From: PFJX01 sp040757575
GTDB lineage: Bacteria > Pseudomonadota > Gammaproteobacteria > Burkholderiales > Thiobacillaceae
Length of the DNA: 64,000 nt
Reading direction: 5' to 3'
NCBI GenBank assembly: GCA_040757575.1
Contig: JBFLXA010000001.1
Location: 186,001 to 250,000 of the forward strand
The translations under genes were made by a program, and so were the position numbers. Shown here piece after piece: positions 7,701 through 16,582 of this stretch (position 1 is its first letter; each line of letters opens with the position of its first letter). The notes beneath the pieces were generated by a model. That model was given only the letters and a program-made list of their open reading frames with translations. It was not told the origin of the DNA and searched no databases.

Positions 7701-10499
7701 ATGCCCGACTACAAAGACACCCTGAACCTCCCCGACACCCCCTTCCCCATGCGCGGCGACCTGGCCAAGCGGGAGCCGGGCTGGATCAAGCAATGGCAGG
7801 AAAAGAAGCTGTACGAAAAGCTGCGGGCCAACGCCAAGGGCCGGCCCCTGTTCCTGCTCCACGACGGCCCCCCCTACGCCAACGGCGACATCCACATCGG
7901 CCACGCGGTGAACAAGATCCTCAAGGACATCATCGTCAAGTCCAAGACCCTGGACGGCTTTGATGCCCCCTACGTGCCCGGCTGGGACTGCCACGGCCTG
8001 CCCATCGAGCTTGTCGTCGAGAAGGCCCACGGCAAGGACATTCCCGCCGCGAAATTCCGCGAACTGTGCCGGGAATACGCCGCCAGCCAGGTGGAGCGCC
8101 AGAAGGCCGATTTCATCCGTTTAGGTGTCCTGGGGGACTGGGACAATCCCTACCTCACCATGGATTACCGCTTCGAAGCGGACATCATCCGCCAGCTGGC
8201 CATCATCCAGGCCAACGGCCACCTCTATCTCGGGGCCAAGCCGGTGCACTGGTGCGTGGACTGCGGTTCCGCCCTGGCGGAGGCCGAGGTGGAATACGAG
8301 GACAAGACCTCGCCGGCCATCGACGTGGCCTTCCCGGTGGCGGACGTGGCCGACCTGGCTGCTCGCCTGGGGGTGCCGGCCCTGGAGGTGCCCGCTTATG
8401 CCGTGATCTGGACTACCACCCCCTGGACCCTGCCCGCCAACCGGGCCGTGGCCGTGCATCCGGACTTTGCCTACGACCTGATCCGCACTGAAAAAGGCCT
8501 GCTCATCCTGGCCCGGGACCTGGCTGAAGCGGCCATCAAGCGATACGGCTTCGAAAGCGTCGAAACCTTGGCCCAGCTCAAGGGCGCAGCCCTGGAGGGC
8601 ATGAAGCTGCAACACCCCTTCTACGACTACCAGGTACCCGTGATTCTGGCGGACTTCGTCAGCACCGACGCCGGCGTGGGCCTGGTGCACATCGCCCCGG
8701 GCCACGGTCATGACGACTACATCGCCGGCCTGAAATACGGCCTGGAAGTGGCCAATCCGGTGGGCGACGACGGCAAGTTCTACGCCGACACCCCCCTGGT
8801 GGGCGGTCAGAGCATCTGGGCCGGCAACAAGACGGTGCTGGCGGAACTGCAAGGCCGGGGCCATCTGCTGGCGGAAGAGAAGATCCTGCACAGCTACCCT
8901 CACTGCTGGCGCCACAAGACCCCCATCATCTTCCGCGCCACCCGGCAATGGTTCATCGGCATGGACAGGGAAGTGAGGGGGGGAGTGAAGGGTGAAGGGG
9001 GAAGGGGGAAGGGTCAAACCCTCCGCGACATGGCCATGCAGGCCGTGGAAGACACGGAGTTCTTCCCCGCCTGGGGCCGGGCCCGCCTGGAGGCCATGAT
9101 GAAGGGCCGTCCGGACTGGTGCGTGTCCCGGCAACGCAACTGGGGCGTGCCCATTCCCTTTTTCATCCACAAGACCACCGGCGAGCTCCACCCCCGCACC
9201 ACGGAACTGGTGGAACTGATCGCCAAACGGGTGGAACAGGCCGGCATCGAAGCCTGGTTCAGCCTGGACGCCAGGGAACTGCTGGGCGACGAGGTGGAGC
9301 AATACGAAAAGGTGAAGGACACCCTGGACGTGTGGTTCGATTCCGGCGTCACCCATGCCTGCCTGCTGAAGGAGCGGGCGGGTCTGAAGCACCCCGCCGA
9401 CCTCTACCTGGAGGGCTCGGACCAGCATCGCGGCTGGTTCCAGTCCAGCCTGCTCACCGGCTGCGCCACCGACGGCCACGCCCCCTACGAAGCCCTGCTG
9501 ACCCACGGCTTTGTGGTGGACGGCAAGGGCATGAAGATGTCCAAGTCCAAGGGCAACGTGGTGGCCCCCCAGAAGGTGGCGGACACCCTGGGGGTGGACA
9601 TCCTGCGCCTGTGGGTGGCCAGCACCGACTATTCCGGCGAACTGTCGATTTCTGACGAGATCCTGAAGCGGGTCACCGACGGCTATCGCCGCATCCGCAA
9701 CACCCTGCGCTTCCTGCTGGCCAACACCGCCGATTTCGACGCTCACCAGCACCTGCTGCCCCCGGCGGACTGGCTGGAGATCGACCGCTACGCCCTGGCC
9801 CTCACCCGGCACATGCAGGACGCGGTGCTGAACGACTACCGGACATACAGCTTCCACACCGCCGTACAACGCCTGCACCACTTCTGCTCGGAAGACCTGG
9901 GCGCGTTTTACCTGGACATCCTCAAGGACCGGCTCTACACCACCGGCGCGGATTCCCGCCCCCGCCGGGCCGCCCAAAGCGCCCTGTGGCACATCCTGCA
10001 AACCCTCACCCGGCTCATGGCCCCCATTCTCAGCTTCACCGCCGAGGAAATATGGGCCCTGCAATGCAAGTCTGAAAGCGTCTTCCTCAGCCTCTGGCAC
10101 GAACCGCCCCACCAGGACGACGAGGGAGACCTCCTCAACCGCTGGGCCCGGCTGCGGGAACTGCGGGCCCTGGCGCAAAAGCGCATCGAGGAAGTCCGCA
10201 GCGAAGGCAAGGTGGGCTCTTCCCTCCAGGCCAGCGTCAGCTTCCAGGCGGAAGGTACGGACCACGAACTGCTGGCCAGCCTGGGTGATGACCTGCGCTT
10301 CGTGCTCATCACCTCCGCTGCCCGGGTGGAGCAGGCCAGCGGCGAAACCCGGGTGACCGTGGAAGCCCTGGGCCATGAGAAATGCGAGCGTTGCTGGCAC
10401 GTGCGGGAGGACGTGAACGCCGACCCGGACCATGCGGGCCTGTGCGGCCGCTGCGTCAGCAACCTGCACGGCAGCGGCGAAGCCCGCAGCAAGGCCTGA
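7701..10499 (+). CDS. ileS: Isoleucyl-tRNA synthetase
   Basis: Class I synthetase charging tRNA-Ile. Motifs: HIGH at residues 65-68, editing domain with TTPWTLPAN, WFDSGVTH, KMSKS at 612-616, and a C-terminal zinc site CERCWH...CGRC. 932 residues is close to the E. coli protein. Unusual is a Gly/Lys/Arg low-complexity stretch near residues 424-437, just before QTLRD, encoded by a G-rich purine repeat; relatives go almost directly from the MD-R position to the LR position. The frame is intact. Confidence 0.98.
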   Translation: MPDYKDTLNLPDTPFPMRGDLAKREPGWIKQWQEKKLYEKLRANAKGRPLFLLHDGPPYANGDIHIGHAVNKILKDIIVKSKTLDGFDAPYVPGWDCHGLPIELVVEKAHGKDIPAAKFRELCREYAASQVERQKADFIRLGVLGDWDNPYLTMDYRFEADIIRQLAIIQANGHLYLGAKPVHWCVDCGSALAEAEVEYEDKTSPAIDVAFPVADVADLAARLGVPALEVPAYAVIWTTTPWTLPANRAVAVHPDFAYDLIRTEKGLLILARDLAEAAIKRYGFESVETLAQLKGAALEGMKLQHPFYDYQVPVILADFVSTDAGVGLVHIAPGHGHDDYIAGLKYGLEVANPVGDDGKFYADTPLVGGQSIWAGNKTVLAELQGRGHLLAEEKILHSYPHCWRHKTPIIFRATRQWFIGMDREVRGGVKGEGGRGKGQTLRDMAMQAVEDTEFFPAWGRARLEAMMKGRPDWCVSRQRNWGVPIPFFIHKTTGELHPRTTELVELIAKRVEQAGIEAWFSLDARELLGDEVEQYEKVKDTLDVWFDSGVTHACLLKERAGLKHPADLYLEGSDQHRGWFQSSLLTGCATDGHAPYEALLTHGFVVDGKGMKMSKSKGNVVAPQKVADTLGVDILRLWVASTDYSGELSISDEILKRVTDGYRRIRNTLRFLLANTADFDAHQHLLPPADWLEIDRYALALTRHMQDAVLNDYRTYSFHTAVQRLHHFCSEDLGAFYLDILKDRLYTTGADSRPRRAAQSALWHILQTLTRLMAPILSFTAEEIWALQCKSESVFLSLWHEPPHQDDEGDLLNRWARLRELRALAQKRIEEVRSEGKVGSSLQASVSFQAEGTDHELLASLGDDLRFVLITSAARVEQASGETRVTVEALGHEKCERCWHVREDVNADPDHAGLCGRCVSNLHGSGEARSKA
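8970..9014 (+). repeat. In-frame G-rich repeat insertion inside ileS
   Basis: A purine run of GTGAAGG / GGGGAAGG-type words, a multiple of three long in effect, codes for a Gly/Lys/Arg/Glu stretch within IleRS between the WFIGMD segment and QTLRD. Similar G-rich runs occur in the gaps before lepA/lepB (about 29740-29775) and after the histidine kinase (about 25441-25467), suggesting the same repeat-prone sequence type. Confidence 0.7.
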
Positions 10500-10504
10500 A
10501 CACC

Positions 10505-11002
10505 GTGCGCACACTCTTTGGCGACCATACCCCCAACGGGTTTTCCTGGCTCTGGCTGGCGGGCCTGGTCCTGCTGCTGGACCAGCTCACCAAGGTGTGG
10601 GTGATGGACAGCCTGGTTGCTTACCAGGACGTGATTCCCCTCACCGGCTTTTTCAACCTGGTCCACGTACACAACACCGGCGCCGCCTTTTCCCTGTTCG
10701 CCGACCAGCCCGGCTGGCAGCGGTTCTTCTTCATCGTCCTGGCCGGCATTGCCACGGTGGTCATCCTCTACCTGCTGAAGAAAACCCGGGGTCAGCCCCT
10801 GTTCAACGCCGCCCTGGCCCTGATCCTGGGGGGCGCGGTGGGCAACCTCATCGACCGGGTGTTGTATGGCCACGTCATCGACTTCCTGGACTTCTACGTC
10901 GGCACCTGGCACTGGCCCGCCTTCAACGTGGCGGACTCCGGCATCACCGTAGGCGCCGCCCTGCTGATCTGGGACAGCTTCCGGAAAGGCAAGCAGCGAT
11001 GA
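10505..11002 (+). CDS. lspA: Prolipoprotein signal peptidase (signal peptidase II)
   Basis: Inner-membrane aspartyl protease that cleaves lipoprotein signal peptides. Four membrane segments; family motifs VHNTGAAFS, GNLIDR and FNVADSGI, with the catalytic Asp in each of the last two. The GTG at 10505, 5 bp after the ileS stop, gives the usual 165 residues. The 3' end overlaps the fkpB start (ATGA-type). Confidence 0.96.
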   Translation: MRTLFGDHTPNGFSWLWLAGLVLLLDQLTKVWVMDSLVAYQDVIPLTGFFNLVHVHNTGAAFSLFADQPGWQRFFFIVLAGIATVVILYLLKKTRGQPLFNAALALILGGAVGNLIDRVLYGHVIDFLDFYVGTWHWPAFNVADSGITVGAALLIWDSFRKGKQR

Positions 11003-11430
11003 GCGGCCTGCGCCCCGGCGACCGGGTCACCCTGCACTACCGCCTGGAATGCTGCGGCGAAGAGGTGGTGAATACCTTCCCGGAGACCCCGGAAACCTTC
11101 ACCCTCGGGTCCGGTGAGCTGGAAAGCCGCCTTGTGACCCTCTTCCTGGGACTCGAAACCGGGCAGCACCTCACCTTCGAACTGGAAGCGGGCGAAGGCT
11201 TTGGCCATCGGGACCCGCAACTCGTCCACACCCTGCCCCGGGCCGACTTCCCGGACGGCATGGACCTGGCCCCCGGCCACGGCGTGCAGTTCGACCTGCC
11301 CAACGGCCAGAGCATGATGGGCACGGTGCTTGAACTCGGCGAAAACAGCGTGAAGGTGGATTTCAACCACCCCCTGGCCGGCCTGCCCGTTACCCTGGAA
11401 GTCCAGATTCTTTCCGTGGAACCGTCATGA
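10999..11430 (+). CDS. fkpB: FKBP-type peptidyl-prolyl isomerase (SlpA/FkpB)
   Basis: 143-residue SlyD/SlpA-like FKBP with an insert-in-flap domain: V-LHYRL near the start, FTLGSGEL, GLETGQ, then an acidic FELEAGEGFG segment and FNHPLAG near the C-terminus. No His-rich metal tail, so it resembles SlpA rather than SlyD. Overlaps lspA and ispH by 4 bases each, so the three are translationally coupled. Confidence 0.93.
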   Translation: MSGLRPGDRVTLHYRLECCGEEVVNTFPETPETFTLGSGELESRLVTLFLGLETGQHLTFELEAGEGFGHRDPQLVHTLPRADFPDGMDLAPGHGVQFDLPNGQSMMGTVLELGENSVKVDFNHPLAGLPVTLEVQILSVEPS

Positions 11431-12356
11431 CCCAGACCATCCTGCTTGCCAACCCCCGGGGCTTCTGCGCCGGCGTGGACCGGGCCATCGCCATCGTCGA
11501 ACAGGCCCTGAAGAAATACGGCGCTCCCATCTATGTGCGCCACGAAGTCGTGCACAACAAGTTCGTCGTGGACGACCTGAAGGCCAAGGGCGCCATCTTC
11601 ATCGAAGACCTGGCAGACGTGCCCGAGGGCGCCACCCTCATCTACAGCGCCCACGGCGTGCCCCTGTCCGTGCGGCACGAGGCGGAATCCCGGGGCCTGA
11701 ACGTCTTCGACGCCACCTGCCCCCTGGTCACCAAGGTCCACGTGGAAGTGAAGAAGATGCGGGAGGCCGGCCAGGAGATCATCATGATCGGCCACAAGGG
11801 CCACCCGGAAGTGGAAGGCACCATGGGCCAGTCCGACGCCGGCATGTATCTGGTGGAAGACGAAGCCGACGTGGCCGCCCTGCAGGTTAAAGACCCGGAC
11901 CAGTTGGCCTACGTCACCCAGACCACCCTCTCCGTGGACGACGCCGCCCGGGTGGTGGATGCGCTGCGGGCCCGCTTCCCCCACATCCGCGGCCCCAAGA
12001 AGGACGACATCTGCTACGCCACCCAGAACCGTCAGGACGCCGTGAAAAAGCTCTCCGCCCAATGCGATGTGGTCATCGTGGTGGGTTCCCCCAACTCATC
12101 CAACTCCAACCGCCTGCGGGAAGTGGCCCGCAACATCGGCCTGGACGCCTACATGGTGGACAACGCCACCCAGATCGACCCGGCCTGGCTGGTGGGCAAG
12201 GCACGCATCGGCATCACCGCCGGGGCATCGGCGCCGGAGGTCTTGGTAGAAGGCGTGATCGCCCGTCTGAAGGCGCTGGGGGCCAATGCCGTCATGCCTC
12301 TGGAAGGCATTGAGGAGAAGGTGAACTTCCCCTTGCCGAAAGCATTGGTGGACTGA
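11427..12356 (+). CDS. ispH: 4-hydroxy-3-methylbut-2-enyl diphosphate reductase
   Basis: Last step of the MEP isoprenoid pathway, yielding IPP and DMAPP with a [4Fe-4S] cluster. The three cluster Cys are visible in RGFCAGVDRAI, FDATCPLVTKVH and DDICYATQNRQ; HGVP and SNSNRL substrate motifs are present. 309 residues, normal length. Last gene of the murJ series. Confidence 0.97.
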   Translation: MTQTILLANPRGFCAGVDRAIAIVEQALKKYGAPIYVRHEVVHNKFVVDDLKAKGAIFIEDLADVPEGATLIYSAHGVPLSVRHEAESRGLNVFDATCPLVTKVHVEVKKMREAGQEIIMIGHKGHPEVEGTMGQSDAGMYLVEDEADVAALQVKDPDQLAYVTQTTLSVDDAARVVDALRARFPHIRGPKKDDICYATQNRQDAVKKLSAQCDVVIVVGSPNSSNSNRLREVARNIGLDAYMVDNATQIDPAWLVGKARIGITAGASAPEVLVEGVIARLKALGANAVMPLEGIEEKVNFPLPKALVD

Positions 12357-12388
12357 GGGTTTTCTCTCTCTCCCGAGGGGATAGGACG

Positions 12389-12985
12389 TCAACCCTCCCC
12401 CCAGCGCTTCATGAGCGTATGCCCCACCCCCAACTGATCCAGCACCCGCGCCACCACAAAATCCACCACCCCCGCCACATCCGTGGGCCGGTGATAGAAC
12501 CCCGGATTGGCCGGCAGGATCACCGCTCCGGCCTCCGCCAGGGCCGTCATGTTGCGCAGATGGATCAACGAAAACGGCGTTTCCCTGGGCACCAGGATCA
12601 GTGGCCGCCGCTCTTTCAGCATCACGTCTGCCGCCCGCTCCACCAGGTTGTCTGCCAGGCCATGGGCAATGGCTGCCAGGCTGCCCATGGTGCAGGGGCA
12701 GACCACCATGGCGTCGGCGGGGTTGGAGCCGGAGGCGGCAGGGGCGAACCATTCCTTTTCGCCGTAGACATTCAGCTCGCCACCGGGGAACCGGCTGCTT
12801 AACAGTGCCATTAGGGCGCCATTGTCGCCGGGCAGGGTGAGGTCCAGTTCTTGTTTGGCGACGATTCGGGCGGCCTGGGAGATGAGCAGATCCACCCTGC
12901 ACTGGTCGGCCAGCAAGCATTCCAGCAGGCGCAGGCCGTAGGCCATGCCGGAGGCACCGGTGAGGGCGAGGGTGATGCGTTTCAT
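12389..12985 (-). CDS. ubiX: Flavin prenyltransferase UbiX
   Basis: Makes prenylated FMN, the cofactor of UbiD-type decarboxylases in ubiquinone synthesis. Flavoprotein motifs: ALTGASGMAYG at the N-terminus, VCPCTMGSLAAIA, and VPRETPFSLIHLRNM. The ATG at 12985 gives 198 residues; it overlaps the Gx-transporter stop by 4 bases. Convergent with ispH; no clear hairpin lies in the 32-bp gap. Confidence 0.94.
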   Translation of the reverse strand: MKRITLALTGASGMAYGLRLLECLLADQCRVDLLISQAARIVAKQELDLTLPGDNGALMALLSSRFPGGELNVYGEKEWFAPAASGSNPADAMVVCPCTMGSLAAIAHGLADNLVERAADVMLKERRPLILVPRETPFSLIHLRNMTALAEAGAVILPANPGFYHRPTDVAGVVDFVVARVLDQLGVGHTLMKRWGEG

Positions 12986-13521
12986 GGAACGGACCTTGAT
13001 TCCGGGGCGGGAGGCTGTTTTAGCAGATGGGCGGTGATGAGGCCATTGGCCAGGCCGGTGACGAGGGCGGCCGTGAGGAACAGGGGCATCAGGGCCAGCA
13101 GGCTGCCGCCAGGCATGAGCCACAGGTCCACCACCAACAACTGGGAACCTATGTGGGCGAAGGCAGCCAGCACGGAAAGACCTACCGGGCCGAACCAGCG
13201 CCGAGGCAGATGTACGGCACCAGCAAGGACCAGGAGGCTGACGACGCCCCCAGCCAGGGACAGCACGAAGGCGGGGGTAAGGAAATATCCCAGGGCCAGG
13301 GCCCCGGCGACGATGCGCAGACCCGCCACCCATGCAGCCGTACGCCAGCCGTAGCGATACAGCACCAATAGGGTGACGATGTTGGCCAGGCCCGGCTTGA
13401 TGCCGGGGATGGGCAGGGGAATGGCCGCCTCGGCCACGGTGAGGCCGATGGCTGTGGCGGCCAGCACCGCCACCCGCCGGTCTTCCGGCGAGGCTAGCAA
13501 TTCAATAGTTGAGGGAGTCAT
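12982..13521 (-). CDS. Gx transporter family membrane protein
   Basis: 179-residue protein with about five membrane segments, of the family once named heptaprenyl diphosphate synthase component I; the segment PGIKPGLANIVTLLVLYRYG (about 46-65) with the conserved PG-K-GLAN motif is typical. Start at 13521 is supported by overlap with the end of the NusG-II gene (13502). The substrate is unknown; such proteins often sit beside NusG domain II proteins and ApbE-type flavin transferases, which suggests a flavin-related membrane role (inference). Confidence 0.75.
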   Translation of the reverse strand: MTPSTIELLASPEDRRVAVLAATAIGLTVAEAAIPLPIPGIKPGLANIVTLLVLYRYGWRTAAWVAGLRIVAGALALGYFLTPAFVLSLAGGVVSLLVLAGAVHLPRRWFGPVGLSVLAAFAHIGSQLLVVDLWLMPGGSLLALMPLFLTAALVTGLANGLITAHLLKQPPAPESRSVP

Positions 13522-13855
13522 AACCCGCTGCCGCATTTTCCACGGCCACCCGGTTAGGCAGACAGACCGCCGCTCCGCCGGGGGGTATCCAGCCCTGGCG
13601 CACGCAAAGCTGGCGGGGGCTGGGATCGGCGGCCACCCGCACTCGGCCATTACGGATTTCCACCCGGCTTTCCCCCAGGGGGCCGGGCACCCGGATATCC
13701 CGGTTAATGCGCAGGCTGGCCTGGGCATAGACTTGGCCGTCCGCGCGGATGACCACCTTGCCGTCCAGGCTGCTGGCCTGCCGGGCCCACAGGAAGGCCA
13801 CCGCGACCAGGCCCAGGGCCAGGATCAGGTAATCCCCCGGCCGGAGGGCATTCAC
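13502..13855 (-). CDS. NusG domain II-containing protein
   Basis: 117-residue protein with one N-terminal membrane anchor (LILALGLVAVAFLWA) and an exported NusG-II domain containing the Arg/Gly-rich RVEIRNGRVRV strand and CVRQGW. Starts with GTG overlapping the rapZ stop (GTGA). It overlaps the Gx transporter gene by 20 bp, so the two are almost certainly made together. It is not the transcription factor NusG, only its domain II fold. Function unknown. Confidence 0.75.
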   Translation of the reverse strand: MNALRPGDYLILALGLVAVAFLWARQASSLDGKVVIRADGQVYAQASLRINRDIRVPGPLGESRVEIRNGRVRVAADPSPRQLCVRQGWIPPGGAAVCLPNRVAVENAAAGYDSLNY

Positions 13856-14685
13856 CCCAGTTCCCGGTGCCGGACGAGCACCTGCTGGCTGGCGCGAAAA
13901 TGGGTAGCCAGGGTTTCGGCGAAGTAGACCGAGCGGTGCTGGCCGCCGGTACAGCCCAGCCCCACAGTGAAATAGCTGCGGTTGTCGCTGATGTAGACGG
14001 GCAGCCACTTGGCCACGTAGGCGCGGATATCTTCCAGCATGGCCCCCACCTGGTGTTCCCCTTGCAGGAAACGGATCACCGGCTCATCCCGGCCGGTGAG
14101 GGGGCGCAAGTCCGGTTGGTAATGGGGATTGGGCAGGCAGCGCACGTCGAAGATCAGATCAGCGTCCATGGGGATGCCGTGCTTGAAGCCGAAAGACTCA
14201 AACACCAGGGTGAAGGCGGAGCGGCTCAAGTCCAGCACGTCCTTGATACGGGCCCGCAGGCCGTTGGCGGACAGGTCGCTGGTGTCGATGAGGTGGGCTT
14301 CGTCGGCCAGGGGGGCCAGCATCTCCTGTTCGTCCCGGATGCATTCCTCCAGGGAACGTTCGCCGGAGCTGAGGGGGTGGCGCCGGCGGGTTTCCGAGAA
14401 GCGCTTCACCAGGGTTTCCGGCCGGGCGGTGAGGAACAGGACCCGCACATCCATGTGGCCGCGCAGCAAGGCCAGTTCCTGACCCAGGTCCACCAGATTG
14501 GCGCCGCTGCGGGAATCCACGCTCACTGCCGTGTCCTTCACCCGGTAGATGCGCAAGTGGTCCATGGTTTCCGGCAGCAAGGGCGCGGGCAGGTTGTCGA
14601 TGCAGTAAAAGCCTGCATCCTCCAGGGTCTTGAGGGCCACACTCTTGCCGGAGCCGGAAAGGCCGCTGATGAGCACCAGCCTCAC
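13852..14685 (-). CDS. rapZ: RNase adapter protein RapZ
   Basis: P-loop protein GLSGSGKS near the N-terminus, with the C-terminal block containing VGLGCTGGQHRSVYF typical of RapZ (YvcJ family). In enterobacteria it guides RNase E to GlmZ and tunes amino-sugar synthesis; in betaproteobacteria that RNA partner is not established. 277 residues. Overlaps hprK by 4 bases and follows ptsN, the usual nitrogen-PTS neighbourhood. Confidence 0.95.
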   Translation of the reverse strand: MRLVLISGLSGSGKSVALKTLEDAGFYCIDNLPAPLLPETMDHLRIYRVKDTAVSVDSRSGANLVDLGQELALLRGHMDVRVLFLTARPETLVKRFSETRRRHPLSSGERSLEECIRDEQEMLAPLADEAHLIDTSDLSANGLRARIKDVLDLSRSAFTLVFESFGFKHGIPMDADLIFDVRCLPNPHYQPDLRPLTGRDEPVIRFLQGEHQVGAMLEDIRAYVAKWLPVYISDNRSYFTVGLGCTGGQHRSVYFAETLATHFRASQQVLVRHRELG

Positions 14686-15671
14686 AGCACATCCTCCTGG
14701 ATCGTGCTGGCGGCAATGGCTGCCCGCTGCCGCTCAATGAATTCGTCCGTGGGGTTCACCCCCCGCAGCTTGAGGATGTGGTTGCGCACCGCCACCTCCA
14801 CCAGCACCGCCAGGTTGCGGCCCACGGCCACCGGGATGCGGACTTCCGGTATGGGCACCCCAAGAATGATGCGGTCGTTGGCTCGCATGTCCAGCCGGTC
14901 CACCTCATGCCATTCGTCCGCCAGGGTGAGGTGGATGATGAGCTTGATGTTCTTGCGCAACTTCACCGCGCTCTCACCGAACAGACGGCGGATGTTGAGA
15001 ATGCCCAGGCCGCGCACTTCCATGAAATCCTGCAACAGTGCAGGGCAGCGGCCTTCCAGGGTGTCCGGCGAGACGGCGAAGACTTCCAGAACGTCATCCG
15101 CCACAAGACGGTGGCCCCGGGTGATGAGTTCCAGGGCCAGCTCGCTCTTGCCGATGGCCGGATCTCCGGTGAGCAGCACCCCCAGGCCGGTCACTTCCAG
15201 AAAGACGCCATGCAGGACGGTGGACGGGGCCAGCACCTGAGTCATCATGTGGGACATCACATGCATCAGGGCCGGGCTTTGCTCTGGGGACGTGAGCAAG
15301 GGCGTGGCCGTGCGCTCCGCCGCATACAGCAGGGGGGGCGGCACCGACTCGCCATTGGCCACCACCACGGCGGCGATTTCCGTGGAAAACAGGTTGTCCA
15401 CAGCCAATTGCAGGGCTTCCGGCGCCAGCCGGCGCAGGTAGTCCATCTCTGCACAGCCCAGCACCTGCACCCGGTTGGGATGGACGAAATTCAGGTGGCC
15501 GATGAGTGCCAGGGTGGGTTTCTGGATGGTTTCCGAGGTGAGCAGCCGCTCGCCCCCGGCCTTGCCCGCCAGCCAGGTGAGGTTCAGGCGCTCCCCCAGC
15601 AGGGCATACAACTCCGCCACGGATACATGGTGGGTGGTGACGGGAAGCTGGGGGTCGGCAGGAGCGGACAC
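14682..15671 (-). CDS. hprK: HPr kinase/phosphorylase
   Basis: Bifunctional kinase/phosphorylase of HPr Ser46. Walker A GDPAIGKSEL near residue 165, and the HPrK signature LNIRRLFGESAVK. Full length (329 residues). In betaproteobacteria without a sugar PTS it probably regulates the nitrogen-related PTS, in line with ptsN just upstream. Confidence 0.95.
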   Translation of the reverse strand: MSAPADPQLPVTTHHVSVAELYALLGERLNLTWLAGKAGGERLLTSETIQKPTLALIGHLNFVHPNRVQVLGCAEMDYLRRLAPEALQLAVDNLFSTEIAAVVVANGESVPPPLLYAAERTATPLLTSPEQSPALMHVMSHMMTQVLAPSTVLHGVFLEVTGLGVLLTGDPAIGKSELALELITRGHRLVADDVLEVFAVSPDTLEGRCPALLQDFMEVRGLGILNIRRLFGESAVKLRKNIKLIIHLTLADEWHEVDRLDMRANDRIILGVPIPEVRIPVAVGRNLAVLVEVAVRNHILKLRGVNPTDEFIERQRAAIAASTIQEDVL

Positions 15672-15697
15672 GATGGTTCAGGCGAAGGCCGGAAAAC

Positions 15698-16153
15698 TCA
15701 GGGGGTCCATTCCGTGATCAGGCGATGCAGTTCCGTGGCATCGCCGGCGGCCCGCAGGCGGGCGCGGAAGCTTTCGTCGGAGAACATGGCGGCCAGTTCT
15801 CCCAGGATCTGGAGGTGGACATCAGTGGCCGCTGCCGGGGCCAGGAGGATGAAGACCAGGTCTACCGGCTGGTTGTCCGGGGCGTCGAATTCGATGGGCG
15901 CCTTCAGCCGGGCGAAGGCACAGGCGGTTTCCTTCAGGGGCTTGATACGGCCGTGGGGAATGGCAATGCCATAACCCAAAGCGGTGGAACCCAGCTTTTC
16001 TCGGGCAAAGAGGCTTTCGAACACCTCCTGGGCATCCACCTGATGGCTGGAATGGATCAACTGGGCAGCCTGCTCGAACAGGCGTTTCTTGCTGGATACA
16101 TCCAGGTCTGCCAGGACATTGGCGGGCTGGATCAGGGAAGAAATGAGGTTCAT
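15698..16153 (-). CDS. ptsN: PTS IIA-like nitrogen-regulatory protein
   Basis: EIIA-Ntr domain with the phosphorylatable His in AIPHGRIKPLKE near residue 66. It receives phosphate from NPr and affects potassium transport and sigma54-linked functions in proteobacteria. 151 residues. Sits between hpf and hprK on the same strand. Confidence 0.94.
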   Translation of the reverse strand: MNLISSLIQPANVLADLDVSSKKRLFEQAAQLIHSSHQVDAQEVFESLFAREKLGSTALGYGIAIPHGRIKPLKETACAFARLKAPIEFDAPDNQPVDLVFILLAPAAATDVHLQILGELAAMFSDESFRARLRAAGDATELHRLITEWTP

Positions 16154-16180
16154 GGGATATCAGCCTGGCATCGTGTGTCG

Positions 16181-16224
16181 ATCCGGTCCACCCCGCCGCC
16201 CAGGGCCGCGGGGCAGGACCGGAT
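16181..16224 (-). other. Intercistronic hairpin between hpf and ptsN
   Basis: ATCCGGTCC (16181-16189) pairs perfectly with GGACCGGAT (16216-16224), with further GC pairing inside. The stem begins at the hpf stop codon. No U-run follows, so it may be an mRNA-stabilising or attenuating structure rather than an intrinsic terminator. Confidence 0.55.
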
Positions 16225-16559
16225 TATTCCTCGCCGGCGCTGGCCTGTCGCTTCAGGCCGCCGGATTCCCGGTGCACGTCACCGGTCTTTTCCTTGTGCT
16301 TCAGCACCTGCCGGTCCAGTTTGTCCGCTAGGGAGTCGATGGCGGCGTACATATCCTCATCAATGGATTCCACATAGATGTCCTTGCCGCGCACATGCAG
16401 GTTAACTTCGGCCTTGTGCTTCAACTTTTCCACCGCCAGGATGACGGAAACGTCGATGACCTGATCGAAATGGCGGGTGATGCGGCTCATCTTGTCTTCC
16501 ACATAGCCCCGGATGGCAGGGGTCACGTCCAGGTGATGGCCGGTGATGGTGAGGTTCAT
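16224..16559 (-). CDS. hpf: Short ribosome hibernation promoting factor
   Basis: 111-residue HPF/YfiA-type protein: MNLTITGHHLDVTPAIRGYV at the N-terminus and DMYAAIDSLADKLDRQV near residue 80. It binds the 30S decoding centre in stationary phase and supports 100S dimers. Short form without the long C-terminal dimerisation domain. Follows rpoN, as in most proteobacteria. Confidence 0.94.
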   Translation of the reverse strand: MNLTITGHHLDVTPAIRGYVEDKMSRITRHFDQVIDVSVILAVEKLKHKAEVNLHVRGKDIYVESIDEDMYAAIDSLADKLDRQVLKHKEKTGDVHRESGGLKRQASAGEE

Positions 16560-16582
16560 GGGAACTCCTTGTTGTATCGCGC

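Noticed and set aside
8121..10514. 797-residue frame antisense to ileS
   Set aside because: It mirrors a highly conserved synthetase, is rich in Gly/His/Gln/Val without any recognisable motif, and arises from the high GC and codon bias of ileS.
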